Below, one piece after another: positions 11,045 to 24,619 of a stretch of 64,000 nucleotides of DNA (positions within the stretch are counted from its first letter, which is position 1; every line of letters begins with the position of its first letter). The position numbers were made by a program, and so were the translations under genes. Source of the DNA: Sepiola atlantica. Lineage: Eukaryota > Mollusca > Cephalopoda > Sepiida > Sepiolidae. The notes under the pieces are model-generated. The model saw only the letters and a list, made by a program, of their open reading frames with translations, was not told where the DNA came from and searched no databases. The DNA lies in contig CAUVYP010000579.1 in NCBI GenBank assembly GCA_963556195.1, positions 558,001 to 622,000 on the forward strand, written 5' to 3'.

Positions 11045-12718
11045 TTGTTTATGTTTTGCGTATTCAGTTTGTATCGACATATCTCCGGGAGTACAAGAGC
11101 TGAACTTCTGAAACTTCGTACATCAGTAGAAAATGTGTGTCCGCTATTGTCTGCAAAGTTTCGGAGCACAATTCTCATAAATGTGGAAGTTATAAACAAA
11201 AGCGATATCAACTTAAAATCGCACTAAATTTTGTTGATGTTTTGCGTATTCAGTTTGTATCGACATATCTCCGGGAGTACAAGAGCTGAACTTCTGAAAC
11301 TTGGTACTTCAGTAGAAAATGTGTGTCCGCTAATGTCTGCAAGGTTTCGGAGCACAATTCTTATAAATGTGGAAGTTATTAACACAAGCGATATACCTTT
11401 TAAATCGCACTAAATTTTGTTGATGTTTTGCGTATTCAGTTTGTATCGACATATCTCCGGGAGTACAAGAGCTGAACTTCTGAAACTTGGTACTTCAGTA
11501 GAAAATGTGTGTCCGCTAATGTCTGCAAAGTTTCAGAGCACAATTTGTATAAATGTGGAAGTTATAAACACAAGAGATATCAACTTAAAATCGCACTAAA
11601 TTTTGTTGATGTTTTGCGTATTCAGTTTGTATCGACATATCTTCGGGAGTACAAGAGCTGAACTTCTGAAACTTGGTACTTCAGTAGAAAATGTGTGTCC
11701 GCTAATGTCTGCAAAGTTTCAGAGCACAATTCTTATAAATGTTGAAGTTATAAACAAAAGCGGTATCAACTTAAAATCGCACTAAATTTTGTTGATGTTT
11801 TGCGTATTCAGTTTGTATCGACATATCTCCGGGAGTACAAGAGCTGAACTTCTGAAACTTGGTACTTCAGTAGAAAATGTGTGTCCGCTAATGTCTGCAA
11901 AGTTTCAGAGCACAATTTGTATAAATGTGGAAGTTATAAACACAAGCGATATCAACTTAAAATCGCACTAAATTTTGTTGATGTTTTGCGTATTCAGTTT
12001 GTATCGACATATCTCCGGGAGTACAAGAGCTGAACTTCTCAAACTTGGTACTTCAGTAGAAAATGTGTGTCCGCTAATGTCTGCAAAGTTTCGGAGCACA
12101 ATTCTTATAAATGTGGAAGTTATAAACCAAAGCGATATCAACTTAAAATCGCACTAAATTTTGTTGATGTTTTGCGTATTCAGTTTGTATCGACATAGCT
12201 CCGGGAGTACAAGAGCTGAACTTCTGAAACTTGGTACTTCAGTAGAAAATGTGTGTCCGCTAATGTCTGCAAAGTTTCGGAGCACAATTCTTATAAATGT
12301 GGAAGTTATTAACAAAAGACCTATCAACTTTAAATCGCACTAAATTTTGTTTATGTTTTGCGTATTCAGTTTGTATCGACATATCTCCGGGAGTACAAGA
12401 GCTGAACTTCTGAAACTTCGTACATCAGTAGAAAATGTGTGTCCGCTATTGTCTGCAAAGTTTCGGAGCACAATTCTCATAAATGTGGAAGTTATAAACA
12501 AAAGCGATATCAACTTAAAATCGCACTAAATTTTGTTGATGTTTTGCGTATTCAGTTTGTATCGACATATCTCCGGGAGTACAAGAGCTGAACTTCTGAA
12601 ACTTGGTACTTCAGTAGAAAATGTGTGTCCGCTAATGTCTGCAAAGTTTCGGAGCACAATTCTTATAAATGTGGAAGTTATTAACACAAGCGATATACCT
12701 TTTAAATCGCACTAAATT
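11045..12718. repeat. Monomers F-D-C-B-C-A-E-F-D
   Basis: Nine 186-bp monomers with many private changes: gcaaggttt in D, acacaagagat in C, atgttgaagtt in B, cttctcaaac and aaccaaagc in A, and gacatagctcc in E. No duplicate sharing these changes occurs elsewhere in the window, so this stretch has not been copied recently. Confidence 0.88.
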
Positions 12719-14021
12719 TTGTTGATGTTTTGCGTATTCAGTTTGTATCGACATATCTCCGGGAGTACAAGAGCTGAACTTCTGAAACTTGGTACTTCAG
12801 TAGAAAATGTGTGTCCGCTAATGTCTGCAAAGTTTCAGAGCACAATTTGTATAAATGTGGAAGTTATAAACACAAGCGATATCAACTTAAAATCGCACTA
12901 AATTTTGTTGATGTTTTGCGTATTCAGTTTGTATCGACATATCTTCGGGAGTACAAGAGCTGAACTTCTGAAACTTGGTACTTCAGTAGAAAATGTGTGT
13001 CCGCTAATGTCTGCAAAGTTTCAGAGCACAATTCTTATAAATGTAGAAAGTTATAAACAAAAGCGGTATCAACTTAAAATCGCACTAAATTTTGTTGATG
13101 TTTTGCGTATTCAGTTTGTATCGACATATCTCCGGGAATACAAGAGCTGAACTTCTGAAACTTGGTACTTCAGTAGAAAATGTGTGTCCGCTAATGTCTG
13201 CAAAGTTTCAGAGCACAATTTGTATAAATGTGGAAGTTATAAACACAAGCGATATCAACTTAAAATCGCACTAAATTTTGTTGATGTTTTGCGTATTCAG
13301 TTTGTATCGACATATCTCCGGGAGTACAAGAGCTGAACTTCTGAAACTTGGTACTTCAGTAGAAGATGTGTGTCCGCTAATGTCTGCAAAGTTTCGGAGC
13401 ACAATTCTTATAAATGTGGAAGTTATAAACAAAAGCGATATCAACTTAAAATCGCACTAAATTTTGTTGATGTTTTGCGTATTCAGTTTGTATCGACATA
13501 TCTCCGGGAGTACAAGAGCTGAACTTCTGAAACTTGGTACTTCAGTAGAAAATGTGTGTCCGCTAATGTCTGCAAAGTTTCGGAGCACAATTCTTATAAA
13601 TGTGGAAGTTATTAACAAAAGACTTATCAACTTTAAATCGCACTAAATTTTGTTTATGTTTTGCGTATTCAGTTTGTATCGACATATCTCCGGGAGTACA
13701 AGAGCTGAACTTCTGAAACTTGGTACATCAGTAGAAAATGTGTGTCCGCTATTGTGTGCAAGGTTTCGGAGCACAATTCTCATAAATGTGGAAGTTATAA
13801 ACAAAAGCGATATCAACTTATAATCGCACTAAATTTTGTTGATGTTTTGCGTATTCAGTTTGTATCGACATATCTCCGGGAGTACAAGAGCTGAACTTCT
13901 GAAACTTGGTACTTCAGTAGAAAATGTGTGTCCGCTAATGTCTGCAAAGTTTCGGAGCACAATTCTTATAAATGTGGAAGTTATTAACACAAGCGATATA
14001 CCTTTTAAATCGCACTAAATT
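12719..14021. repeat. Monomers C-B-C-A-E-G-D with C-B-C-A-E module copy 4
   Basis: The first five monomers match the module at 3048, 6211 and 8628. It diverges after E: a G with the cttataatcg stop replaces H. The B is 187 bp but carries gtagaaagtt rather than gtaaaaagtt. Confidence 0.9.
12905..13091. repeat. 187-bp B monomer, intermediate insertion allele
   Basis: It reads gtagaaagtt where normal monomers have gtggaagtt and the other three 187-bp monomers have gtaaaaagtt. It is one substitution away from those three and probably the older form of the insertion. Confidence 0.92.
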
Positions 14022-17000
14022 TTGTTGATGTTTTGCGTATTCAGTTTGTATCGACATATCTCCGGGAGTACAAGAGCTGAACTTCTGAAACTTGGTACTT
14101 CAGTAGAAAATGTGTGTCCGCTAATGTCTGCAAAGTTTCGGAGCACAATTCTTATAAATGTGGAAGTTATTAACAAAAGACTTATCAACTTAAAATCGCA
14201 CTAAATTTTGTTTATGTTTTGCGTATTCAGTTTGTATCGACATATCTCCGGGAGTACAAGAGCTGAACTTCTGAAACTTGGTACATCAGTAGTAAATGTG
14301 TGTCCGCTATTGTGTGCAAGGTTTCGGAGCACAATTCCCATAAATGTGGAAGTTATAAACAAAAGCGATATCAACTTAAAATCGCACTAAATTTTGTTGA
14401 TGTTTTGCGTATTCAGTTTGTATCGACATATCTCCGGGAGTACAAGAGCTGAACTTCTGAAACTTGGTACTTCAGTAGAAAATGTGTGTCCGCTAATGTC
14501 TGCAAAGTTTCGGAGCACAATTCTTATAAATGTGAAAGTTATTAACACAAGCGATATACCTTTTAAATCGCACTAAATTTTGTTGATGTTTTGCGTATTC
14601 AGTTTGTATCGACATATCTTCGGGAGTACAAGAGCTGAACTTCTGAAACTTGGTACTTCAGTAGAAAATGTGTGTCCGCTAATGTCTGCAAAGTTTCAGA
14701 GCACAATTTGTATAAATGTGGAAGTTATAAACACAAGCGATATCAACTTAAAATCGCACTAAATTTTGTTGATGTTTTGCGTATTCAGTTTGTATCGACA
14801 TATCTCCGGGAGTACAAGAGCTGAACTTCGGAAACTTACTACTTCAGTAGAAAATGTGTGTCCGCTAATGTCTGCAAAGTTTCGGAGCACAATTCTTATA
14901 AATGTGGAAGTTATTAACACAAGCGATATACCTTTTAAATCGCACTAAATTTTGTTGATGTTTTGCGTATTCAGTTTGTATCGACATATCTCCGGGAGTA
15001 CAAGAGCTGAACTTCTGAAACTTGGTACTTCAGTAGAAAATGTGTGTCCGCTAATGTCTGCAAAGTTTCAGAGCACAATTTGTATAAATGTGGAAGTTAT
15101 ATACACAAGCGATATCAACTTAAAATCGCACTAAATTTTGTTGATGTTTTGCGTATTCAGTTTGTATCGACATATCTCCGGGAGTACAAGAGCTGAACTT
15201 CTGAAACTTGGTACTTCAGTAGAAAATGTGTGTCCGCTAATGTCTGCAAAGTTTCGGAGCACAATTCTTATAAATGTGGAAGTTATAAACAAAAGCGATA
15301 TCAACTTAAAATCGCACTAAATTTTGTTGATGTTTTGCGTATTCAGTTTGTATCGACATATCTCCGGGAGTACAAGAGCTGAACTTCTGAAACTTGGTAC
15401 TTCAGTAGAAAATGTGTGTCCGCTAATGTCTGCAAAGTTTCGGAGCACAATTCTTATAAATGTGGAAGTTATTAACAAAAGACTTATCAACTTTAAATCG
15501 CACTAAATTTTGTTTATGTTTTGCGTATTCAGTTTGTATCGACATATCTCCGGGAGTACAAGAGCTGAACTTCTGAAACTTGGTACATCAGTAGAAAATG
15601 TGTGTCCGCTATTGTGTGCAAGGTTTCGGAGCACAATTCTCATAAATGTGGAAGTTATAAACAAAAGCGATATCAACTTATAATCGCACTAAATTTTGTT
15701 GATGTTTTGCGTATTCAGTTTGTATCGACATATCTCCGGGAGTACAAGAGCTGAACTTCTGAAACTTGGTACTTCAGTAGAAAATGTGTGTCCGCTAATG
15801 TCTGCAAAGTTTCGGAGCACAATTCTTATAAATGTGGAAGTTATTAACAAAAGACCTATCAACTTTAAATCGCACTAAATTTTGTTTATGTTTTGCGTAT
15901 TCAGTTTGTATCGACATATCTCCGGGAGTACAAGAGCTGAACTTCTGAAACTTCGTACATCAGTAGAAAATGTGTGTCCGCTATTGTCTGCAAAGTTTCG
16001 GAGCACAATTCTCATAAATGTGGAAATTATAAACAAAAGCGATATCAACTTAAAATCGCACTAAATTTTGTTGATGTTTTGCGTATTCAGTTTGTATCGA
16101 CATATCTCCGGGAGTACAAGAGCTGAACTTCTGAAACTTGGTACTTCAGTAGAAAATGTGTGTCCGCTAATGTCTGCAAAGTTTCAGAGCACAATTTGTA
16201 TAAATGTGGAAGTTATAAACACAAGCGATATCAACTTAAAATCGCACTAAATTTTGTTTATGTTTTGCGTATTCAGTTTGTATCGACATATCTCCGGGAG
16301 TACAAGAGCTGAACTTCTGAAACTTGGTACATCAGTAGAAAATGTGTGTCCGCTATTGTGTGCAAGGTATCGGAGCACAATTCTCATAAATGTGGAAGTT
16401 ATAAACAAAAGCGATATCAACTTATAATCGCACTAAATTTTGTTGATGTTTTGCGTATTCAGTTTGTATCGACATATCTCCGGGAGATCAAGAGCTGAAC
16501 TTCTGAAACTTGGTACTTCAGTAGAAAATGTGTGTCCGCTAATGTCTGCAAAGTTTCGGAGCACAATTCTTATAAATGTGGAAGTTATTAACACAAGCGA
16601 TATACCTTTTAAATCGCACTAAATTTTGTTGATGTTTTGCGTATTCAGTTTGTATCGACATATCTCCGGGAGTACAAGAGCTGAACTTCTGAAACTTCGT
16701 ACATCAGTAGAAAATGTGTGTCCGCTATTGTCTGCAAAGTTTCGGAGCACAATTCTCATAAATGTGGAAGTTATAAACAAAAGCGATATCAACTTAAAAT
16801 CGCACTAAATTTTGTTGATGTTTTGCGTATTCAGTTTGTATCGACATATCTCCGGGAGTACAAGAGCTGAACTTCTGAAACTTGGTACTTCAGTAGAAAA
16901 TGTGTGTCCGCTAATGTCTGCAAAGTTTCGGAGCACAATTCTTATAAATGTGGAAGTTATTAACACAAGCGATATACCTTTTAAATCGCACTAAATTTTG

Positions 17001-17369
17001 TTGATGTTTTGCGTATTCAGTTTGTATCGACATATCTCCGGGAGTACAAGAGCTGAATTTCTGAAACTTGGTACTTCAGTAGAAAATGTGTGTCCGCTAA
17101 TGTCTGCAAAGTTTCAGAGCACAATTTGTATAAATGTGGAAGTTATAAACACAAGCGATATCAACTTAAAATCGCACTAAATTTTGTTGATGTTTTGCGT
17201 ATTCAGTTTGTATCGACATATCTCCGGGAGTACAAGAGCTGAACTTCTGAAACTTACTACTTCAGTAGAAAATGTGTGTCCGCTAATGTCTGCAAAGTTT
17301 CGGAGCACAATTCTTATAAATGTGGAAGTTATTAACAAAAGACTTATCAACTTTAAATCGCACTAAATT

Positions 17370-17554
17370 TTGTTTATGTTTTGCGTATTCAGTTTGTATC
17401 GACATATCTCCGGGAGTACAAGAGCTGAACTTCTGAAACTTGGTACATCAGTAGAAAATGTGTGTCCGCTATTGTGTGCAAGGTTTCGGAGCACAATTCT
17501 CATAAATGTGCAAGTAATAACAAAAGCGATATCAACTTAAAATCGCACTAAATT
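17370..17554. repeat. 185-bp G monomer with 1-bp deletion
   Basis: It reads gtgcaagtaataac in place of gtggaagttataaac. The allele recurs at 18671, 23134, 24435 and 33548, always after an E monomer. Confidence 0.93.
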
Positions 17555-18670
17555 TTGTTGATGTTTTGTGTATTCAGTTTGTATCGACATATCTCCGGGA
17601 GTACAAGAGCTGAACTTCTGAAACTTGGTACTTCAGTAGAAAATGTGTGTCCGCTAATGTCTGCAAAGTTTCGGAGCACAATTCTTATAAATGTGGAAGT
17701 TATAAACAAAAGCGATATCAACTTGAAATCTCACTAAATTTTGTTGATGTTTTGCGTATTCAGTTTGTATCGACATATCTCCGGGAGTACAAGAGCTGAA
17801 CTTCTGAAACTTGGTACTTCAGTAGAAATTGTGTGTCCGCTAATGTCTGCAAAGTTTCGGAGCACAATTCTTATAAATGTGGAAGTTATTAACACAAGCG
17901 ATATACCTTTTAAATCGCACTAAATTTTGTTGATGTTTTGCGTATTCAGTTTGTATCGACATATCTCCGGGAGTACAAGAGCTGAACTTCTGAAACTTGG
18001 TACTTCAGTAGAAAATGTGTGTCCGCTAATGTCTGCAAAGTTTCAGAGCACAATTCTTATAAATGTGGAAGTTATAAACAAAAGCGATATCAACTTAAAA
18101 TCGCACTAAATTTTGTTGATGTTTTGCGTATTCAGTTTGTATCGACATATCTCCGGGAGTACAAGAGCTGAACTTCTGAAACTTGGTACTTCAGTAGAAA
18201 ATGTGTGTCCGCTAATGTCTGCAAAGTTTCGGAGCACAATTCTTATAAATGTGGAAGTTATTAACAAAAGACTTATCAACTTTAAATCGCACTAAATTTT
18301 GTTTATGTTTTGCGTATTCAGTTTGTATCGACATATCTCCGGGAGTACAAGAGCTGAACTTCTGAAACTTCGTACATCAGTAGAAAATGTGTGTCCGCTA
18401 TTGTCTGCAAAGTTTCGGAGCACAATTCTCATAAATGTGGAAGTTATAAACAAAAGCGATATCAACTTAAAATCGCACTAAATTTTGTTGATGTTTTGCG
18501 TATTCAGTTTGTATCGACATATCTCCGGGAGTACAAGAGCTGAACTTCTGAAACTTGGTACTTCAGTAGAAAATGTGTGTCCGCTAATGTCTGCAAAGTT
18601 TCGGAGCACAATTCTTATAAATGTGGAAGTTATTAACAAAAGACTTATCAACTTTAAATCGCACTAAATT

Positions 18671-18855
18671 TTGTTTATGTTTTGCGTATTCAGTTTGTAT
18701 CGACATATCTCCGGGAGTACAAGAGCTGAACTTCTGAAACTTGGTACATCAGTAGAAAATGTGTGTCCGCTATTGTGTGCAAGGTTTCGGAGCACAATTC
18801 TCATAAATGTGCAAGTAATAACAAAAGCGATATCAACTTAAAATCGCACTAAATG
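18671..18855. repeat. 185-bp G monomer with 1-bp deletion
   Basis: Same gtgcaagtaataac allele as at 17370. It ends block copy 1 and is followed by D at 18856 instead of the A-D pair that follows the other copies. Confidence 0.93.
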
Positions 18856-19041
18856 TTGTTGATGTTTTGTGTATTCAGTTTGTATCGACATATCTCCGGG
18901 AGTACAAGAGCTGAACTTCTGAAACTTGGTACTTCAGTAGAAAATGTGTGTCCGCTAATGTCTGCAAAGTTTCGGAGCACAATTCTTATAAATGTGGAAG
19001 TTATTAACACAAGCGATATACCTTTTAAATCGCACTAAATT
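18856..19041. repeat. Junction D monomer between large-block copies
   Basis: It starts like the A monomers that follow 185-bp G elsewhere (ttttgtgtattc) but ends as D (gcgatataccttttaa), so it is an A/D chimera at the block boundary. A private atgttgttgatg precedes it. Confidence 0.85.
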
Positions 19042-22000
19042 TTGTTGATGTTTTGCGTATTCAGTTTGTATCGACATATCTCCGGGAGTACAAGAGCTGA
19101 ACTTCTGAAACTTGGTACTTCAGTAGAAAATGTGTGTCCGCTAATGTCTGCAAAGTTTCGGAGCACAATTCTTATAAATGTGGAAGTTATTAACAAAAGA
19201 CTTATCAACTTTAAATCGCACTAAATTTTGTTTATGTTTTGCGTATTCAGTTTGTATCGACATATCTCCGGGAGTACAAGAGCTGAACTTCTGAAACTTG
19301 GTACATCAGTAGTAAATGTGTGTCCGCTATTGTGTGCAAGGTTTCGGAGCACAATTCCCATAAATGTGGAAGTTATAAACAAAAGCGATATCAACTTAAA
19401 ATCGCACTAAATTTTGTTGATGTTTTGCGTATTCAGTTTGTATCGACATATCTCCGGGAGTACAAGAGCTGAACTTCTGAAACTTGGTACTTCAGTAGAA
19501 AATGTGTGTCCGCTAATGTCTGCAAAGTTTCGGAGCACAATTCTTATAAATGTGAAAGTTATTAACACAAGCGATATACCTTTTAAATCGCACTAAATTT
19601 TGTTGATGTTTTGCGTATTCAGTTTGTATCGACATATCTTCGGGAGTACAAGAGCTGAACTTCTGAAACTTGGTACTTCAGTAGAAAATGTGTGTCCGCT
19701 AATGTCTGCAAAGTTTCAGAGCACAATTTGTATAAATGTGGAAGTTATAAACACAAGCGATATCAACTTAAAATCGCACTAAATTTTGTTGATGTTTTGC
19801 GTATTCAGTTTGTATCGACATATCTCCGGGAGTACAAGAGCTGAACTTCGGAAACTTACTACTTCAGTAGAAAATGTGTGTCCGCTAATGTCTGCAAAGT
19901 TTCGGAGCACAATTCTTATAAATGTGGAAGTTATTAACACAAGCGATATACCTTTTAAATCGCACTAAATTTTGTTGATGTTTTGCGTATTCAGTTTGTA
20001 TCGACATATCTCCGGGAGTACAAGAGCTGAACTTCTGAAACTTGGTACTTCAGTAGAAAATGTGTGTCCGCTAATGTCTGCAAAGTTTCAGAGCACAATT
20101 TGTATAAATGTGGAAGTTATATACACAAGCGATATCAACTTAAAATCGCACTAAATTTTGTTGATGTTTTGCGTATTCAGTTTGTATCGACATATCTCCG
20201 GGAGTACAAGAGCTGAACTTCTGAAACTTGGTACTTCAGTAGAAAATGTGTGTCCGCTAATGTCTGCAAAGTTTCGGAGCACAATTCTTATAAATGTGGA
20301 AGTTATAAACAAAAGCGATATCAACTTAAAATCGCACTAAATTTTGTTGATGTTTTGCGTATTCAGTTTGTATCGACATATCTCCGGGAGTACAAGAGCT
20401 GAACTTCTGAAACTTGGTACTTCAGTAGAAAATGTGTGTCCGCTAATGTCTGCAAAGTTTCGGAGCACAATTCTTATAAATGTGGAAGTTATTAACAAAA
20501 GACTTATCAACTTTAAATCGCACTAAATTTTGTTTATGTTTTGCGTATTCAGTTTGTATCGACATATCTCCGGGAGTACAAGAGCTGAACTTCTGAAACT
20601 TGGTACATCAGTAGAAAATGTGTGTCCGCTATTGTGTGCAAGGTTTCGGAGCACAATTCTCATAAATGTGGAAGTTATAAACAAAAGCGATATCAACTTA
20701 TAATCGCACTAAATTTTGTTGATGTTTTGCGTATTCAGTTTGTATCGACGTATCTCCGGGAGTACAAGAGCTGAACTTCTGAAACTTGGTACTTCAGTAG
20801 AAAATGTGTGTCCGCTAATGTCTGCAAAGTTTCGGAGCACAATTCTTATAAATGTGGAAGTTATTAACAAAAGACCTATCAACTTTAAATCGCACTAAAT
20901 TTTGTTTATGTTTTGCGTATTTAGTTTGTATCGACATATCTCCGGGAGTACAAGAGCTGAACTTCTGAAACTTCGTACATCAGTAGAAAATGTGTGTCCG
21001 CTATTGTCTGCAAAGTTTCGGAGCACAATTCTCATAAATGTGGAAATTATAAACAAAAGCGATATCAACTTAAAATCGCACTAAATTTTGTTGATGTTTT
21101 GCGTATTCAGTTTGTATCGACATATCTCCGGGAGTACAAGAGCTGAACTTCTGAAACTTGGTACTTCAGTAGAAAATGTGTGTCCGCTAATGTCTGCAAA
21201 GTTTCGGAGCACAATTCTTATAAATGTGGAAGTTATTAACACAAGCGATATACCTTTTAAATCGCACTACATTTTGTTGATGTTTTGCGTATTCAGTTTG
21301 TATCGACATATCTCCGGGAGTACAAGAGCTGAACTTCTGAAACTTGGTACTTCAGTAGAAAATGTGTGTCCGCTAATGTCTGCAAAGTTTCAGAGCACAA
21401 TTTGTATAAATGTGGAAGTTATAAACACAAGCGATATCAACTTAAAATCGCACTAAATTTTGTTGATGTTTTGCGTATTCAGTTTGTATCGACATATCTT
21501 CGGGAGTACAAGAGCTGAACTTCTGAAACTTGGTACTTCAGTAGAAAATGTGTGTCCGCTAATGTCTGCAAAGTTTCAGAGCACAATTCTTATAAATGTG
21601 GAAGTTATAAACAAAAGCGATATCAACTTAAAATCGCACTAAATTTTGTTGATGTTTTGCGTATTCAGTTTGTATCGACATATCTCCGGGAGTACAAGAG
21701 CTGAACTTCTGAAACTTGGTACTTCAGTAGAAAATGTGTGTCCGCTAATGTCTGCAAAGTTTCAGAGCACAATTTGTATAAATGTGGAAGTTATAAACAC
21801 AAGCGATATCAACTTAAAATCGCACTAAATTTTGTTGATGTTTTGCGTATTCAGTTTGTATCGACATATCTCCGGGAGTACAAGAGCTGAACTTCTGAAA
21901 CTTGGTACTTCAGTAGAAAATGTGTGTCCGCTAATGTCTGCAAAGTTTCGGAGCACAATTCTTATAAATGTGGAAGTTATTAACAAAAGACTTATCAACT

Positions 22001-24434
22001 TTAAATCGCACTAAATTTTGTTTATGTTTTGCGTATTCAGTTTGTATCGACATATCTCCGGGAGTACAAGAGCTGAACTTCTGAAACTTGGTACATCAGT
22101 AGAAAATGTGTGTCCGCTATTGTGTGCAAGGTTTCGGAGCACAATTCTCATAAATGTGGAAGTTATAAACAAAAGCGATATCAACTTATAATCGCACTAA
22201 ATTTTGTTGATGTTTTGCGTATTCAGTTTGTATCGACATATCTCCGGGAGATCAAGAGCTGAACTTCTGAAACTTGGTACTTCAGTAGAAAATGTGTGTC
22301 CGCTAATGTCTGCAAAGTTTCGGAGCACAATTCTTATAAATGTGGAAGTTATTAACACAAGCGATATACCTTTTAAATCGCACTACATTTTGTTGATGTT
22401 TTGCGTATTCAGTTTGTATCGACATATCTCCGGGAGTACAAGAGCTGAACTTCTGAAACTTCGTACATCAGTAGAAAATGTGTGTCCGCTATTGTCTGCA
22501 AAGTTTCGGAGCACAATTCTCATAAATGTGGAAGTTATAAACAAAAGCGATATCAACTTAAAATCGCACTAAATTTTGTTGATGTTTTGCGTATTCAGTT
22601 TGTATCGACATATCTCCGGGAGTACAAGAGCTGAACTTCTGAAACTTGGTACTTCAGTAGAAAATGTGTGTCCGCTAATGTCTGCAAAGTTTCGGAGCAC
22701 AATTCTTATAAATGTGGAAGTTATTAACACAAGCGATATACCTTTTAAATCGCACTAAATTTTGTTGATGTTTTGCGTATTCAGTTTGTATCGACATATC
22801 TCCGGGAGTACAAGAGCTGAATTTCTGAAACTTGGTACTTCAGTAGAAAATGTGTGTCCGCTAATGTCTGCAAAGTTTCAGAGCACAATTTGTATAAATG
22901 TGGAAGTTATAAACACAAGCGATATCAACTTAAAATCGCACTAAATTTTGTTGATGTTTTGCGTATTCAGTTTGTATCGACATATCTCCGGGAGTACAAG
23001 AGCTGAACTTCTGAAACTTACTACTTCAGTAGAAAATGTGTGTCCGCTAATGTCTGCAAAGTTTCGGAGCACAATTCTTATAAATGTGGAAGTTATTAAC
23101 AAAAGACTTATCAACTTTAAATCGCACTAAATTTTGTTTATGTTTTGCGTATTCAGTTTGTATCGACATATCTCCGGGAGTACAAGAGCTGAACTTCTGA
23201 AACTTGGTACATCAGTAGAAAATGTGTGTCCGCTATTGTGTGCAAGGTTTCGGAGCACAATTCTCATAAATGTGCAAGTAATAACAAAAGCGATATCAAC
23301 TTAAAATCGCACTAAATTTTGTTGATGTTTTGTGTATTCAGTTTGTATCGACATATCTCCGGGAGTACAAGAGCTGAACTTCTGAAACTTGGTACTTCAG
23401 TAGAAAATGTGTGTCCGCTAATGTCTGCAAAGTTTCGGAGCACAATTCTTATAAATGTGGAAGTTATAAACAAAAGCGATATCAACTTGAAATCTCACTA
23501 AATTTTGTTGATGTTTTGCGTATTCAGTTTGTATCGACATATCTCCGGGAGTACAAGAGCTGAACTTCTGAAACTTGGTACTTCAGTAGAAATTGTGTGT
23601 CCGCTAATGTCTGCAAAGTTTCGGAGCACAATTCTTATAAATGTGGAAGTTATTAACACAAGCGATATACCTTTTAAATCGCACTAAATTTTGTTGATGT
23701 TTTGCGTATTCAGTTTGTATCGACATATCTCCGGGAGTACAAGAGCTGAACTTCTGAAACTTGGTACTTCAGTAGAAAATGTGTGTCCGCTAATGTCTGC
23801 AAAGTTTCAGAGCACAATTCTTATAAATGTGGAAGTTATAAACAAAAGCGATATCAACTTAAAATCGCACTAAATTTTGTTGATGTTTTGCGTATTCAGT
23901 TTGTATCGACATATCTCCGGGAGTACAAGAGCTGAACTTCTGAAACTTGGTACTTCAGTAGAAAATGTGTGTCCGCTAATGTCTGCAAAGTTTCGGAGCA
24001 CAATTCTTATAAATGTGGAAGTTATTAACAAAAGACTTATCAACTTTAAATCGCACTAAATTTTGTTTATGTTTTGCGTATTCAGTTTGTATCGACATAT
24101 CTCCGGGAGTACAAGAGCTGAACTTCTGAAACTTCGTACATCAGTAGAAAATGTGTGTCCGCTATTGTCTGCAAAGTTTCGGAGCACAATTCTCATAAAT
24201 GTGGAAGTTATAAACAAAAGCGATATCAACTTAAAATCGCACTAAATTTTGTTGATGTTTTGCGTATTCAGTTTGTATCGACATATCTCCGGGAGTACAA
24301 GAGCTGAACTTCTGAAACTTGGTACTTCAGTAGAAAATGTGTGTCCGCTAATGTCTGCAAAGTTTCGGAGCACAATTCTTATAAATGTGGAAGTTATTAA
24401 CAAAAGACTTATCAACTTTAAATCGCACTAAATT
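19042..24434. repeat. Large block, copy 2 (29 monomers)
   Basis: Order E-H-D-C-D-C-A-E-G-E-F-D-C-B-C-E-G-D-F-D-C-E-G-A-D-B-E-F-E, followed by a final matching G at 24435. Offset from copy 1 is 5,020 bp before the length difference (14022 to 19042) and 5,764 bp after it (16254 to 22018), so exactly 744 bp, or four monomers, separates them. Copy 2 has cactac at the ends of the D monomers at 21088 and 22204, removing the stop and giving incidental 122-codon frames. In copy 1 the D at 16440 keeps cactaa. Confidence 0.92.
23134..23318. repeat. 185-bp G monomer, start of 7-monomer duplication
   Basis: The gtgcaagtaataac allele. It begins a G-A-D-B-E-F-E unit of 1,301 bp that is repeated from 24435. 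Confidence 0.93.
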
Positions 24435-24619
24435 TTGTTTATGTTTTGCGTATTCAGTTTGTATCGACATATCTCCGGGAGTACAAGAGCTGAACTTCTG
24501 AAACTTGGTACATCAGTAGAAAATGTGTGTCCGCTATTGTGTGCAAGGTTTCGGAGCACAATTCTCATAAATGTGCAAGTAATAACAAAAGCGATATCAA
24601 CTTAAAATCGCACTAAATT
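24435..24619. repeat. 185-bp G monomer with 1-bp deletion
   Basis: Same gtgcaagtaataac allele; tandem-duplicated copy of 23134-23318. Confidence 0.93.

Larger units (their letters stand above)
14022..18855. repeat. Large block, copy 1 (26 monomers)
   Basis: Order E-H-D-C-D-C-A-E-G-E-F-C-G-D-F-D-C-E-G-A-D-B-E-F-E-G. It is homologous to 19042-24619. Shared markers: gtgaaagtt in the first D, cttcggaaacttactac in the next D, gttatatacac in C, gtggaaattat in F, cgggagatcaag in D, gctgaatttctg in C, and the A-D pair with ttttgtgtattc, cttgaaatctcac and gtagaaattg. Copy 1 is four monomers (744 bp) shorter, between F at 15882 and G at 16254. That G follows C directly instead of E, marking a deletion scar in 16239-16258. 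Confidence 0.92.
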
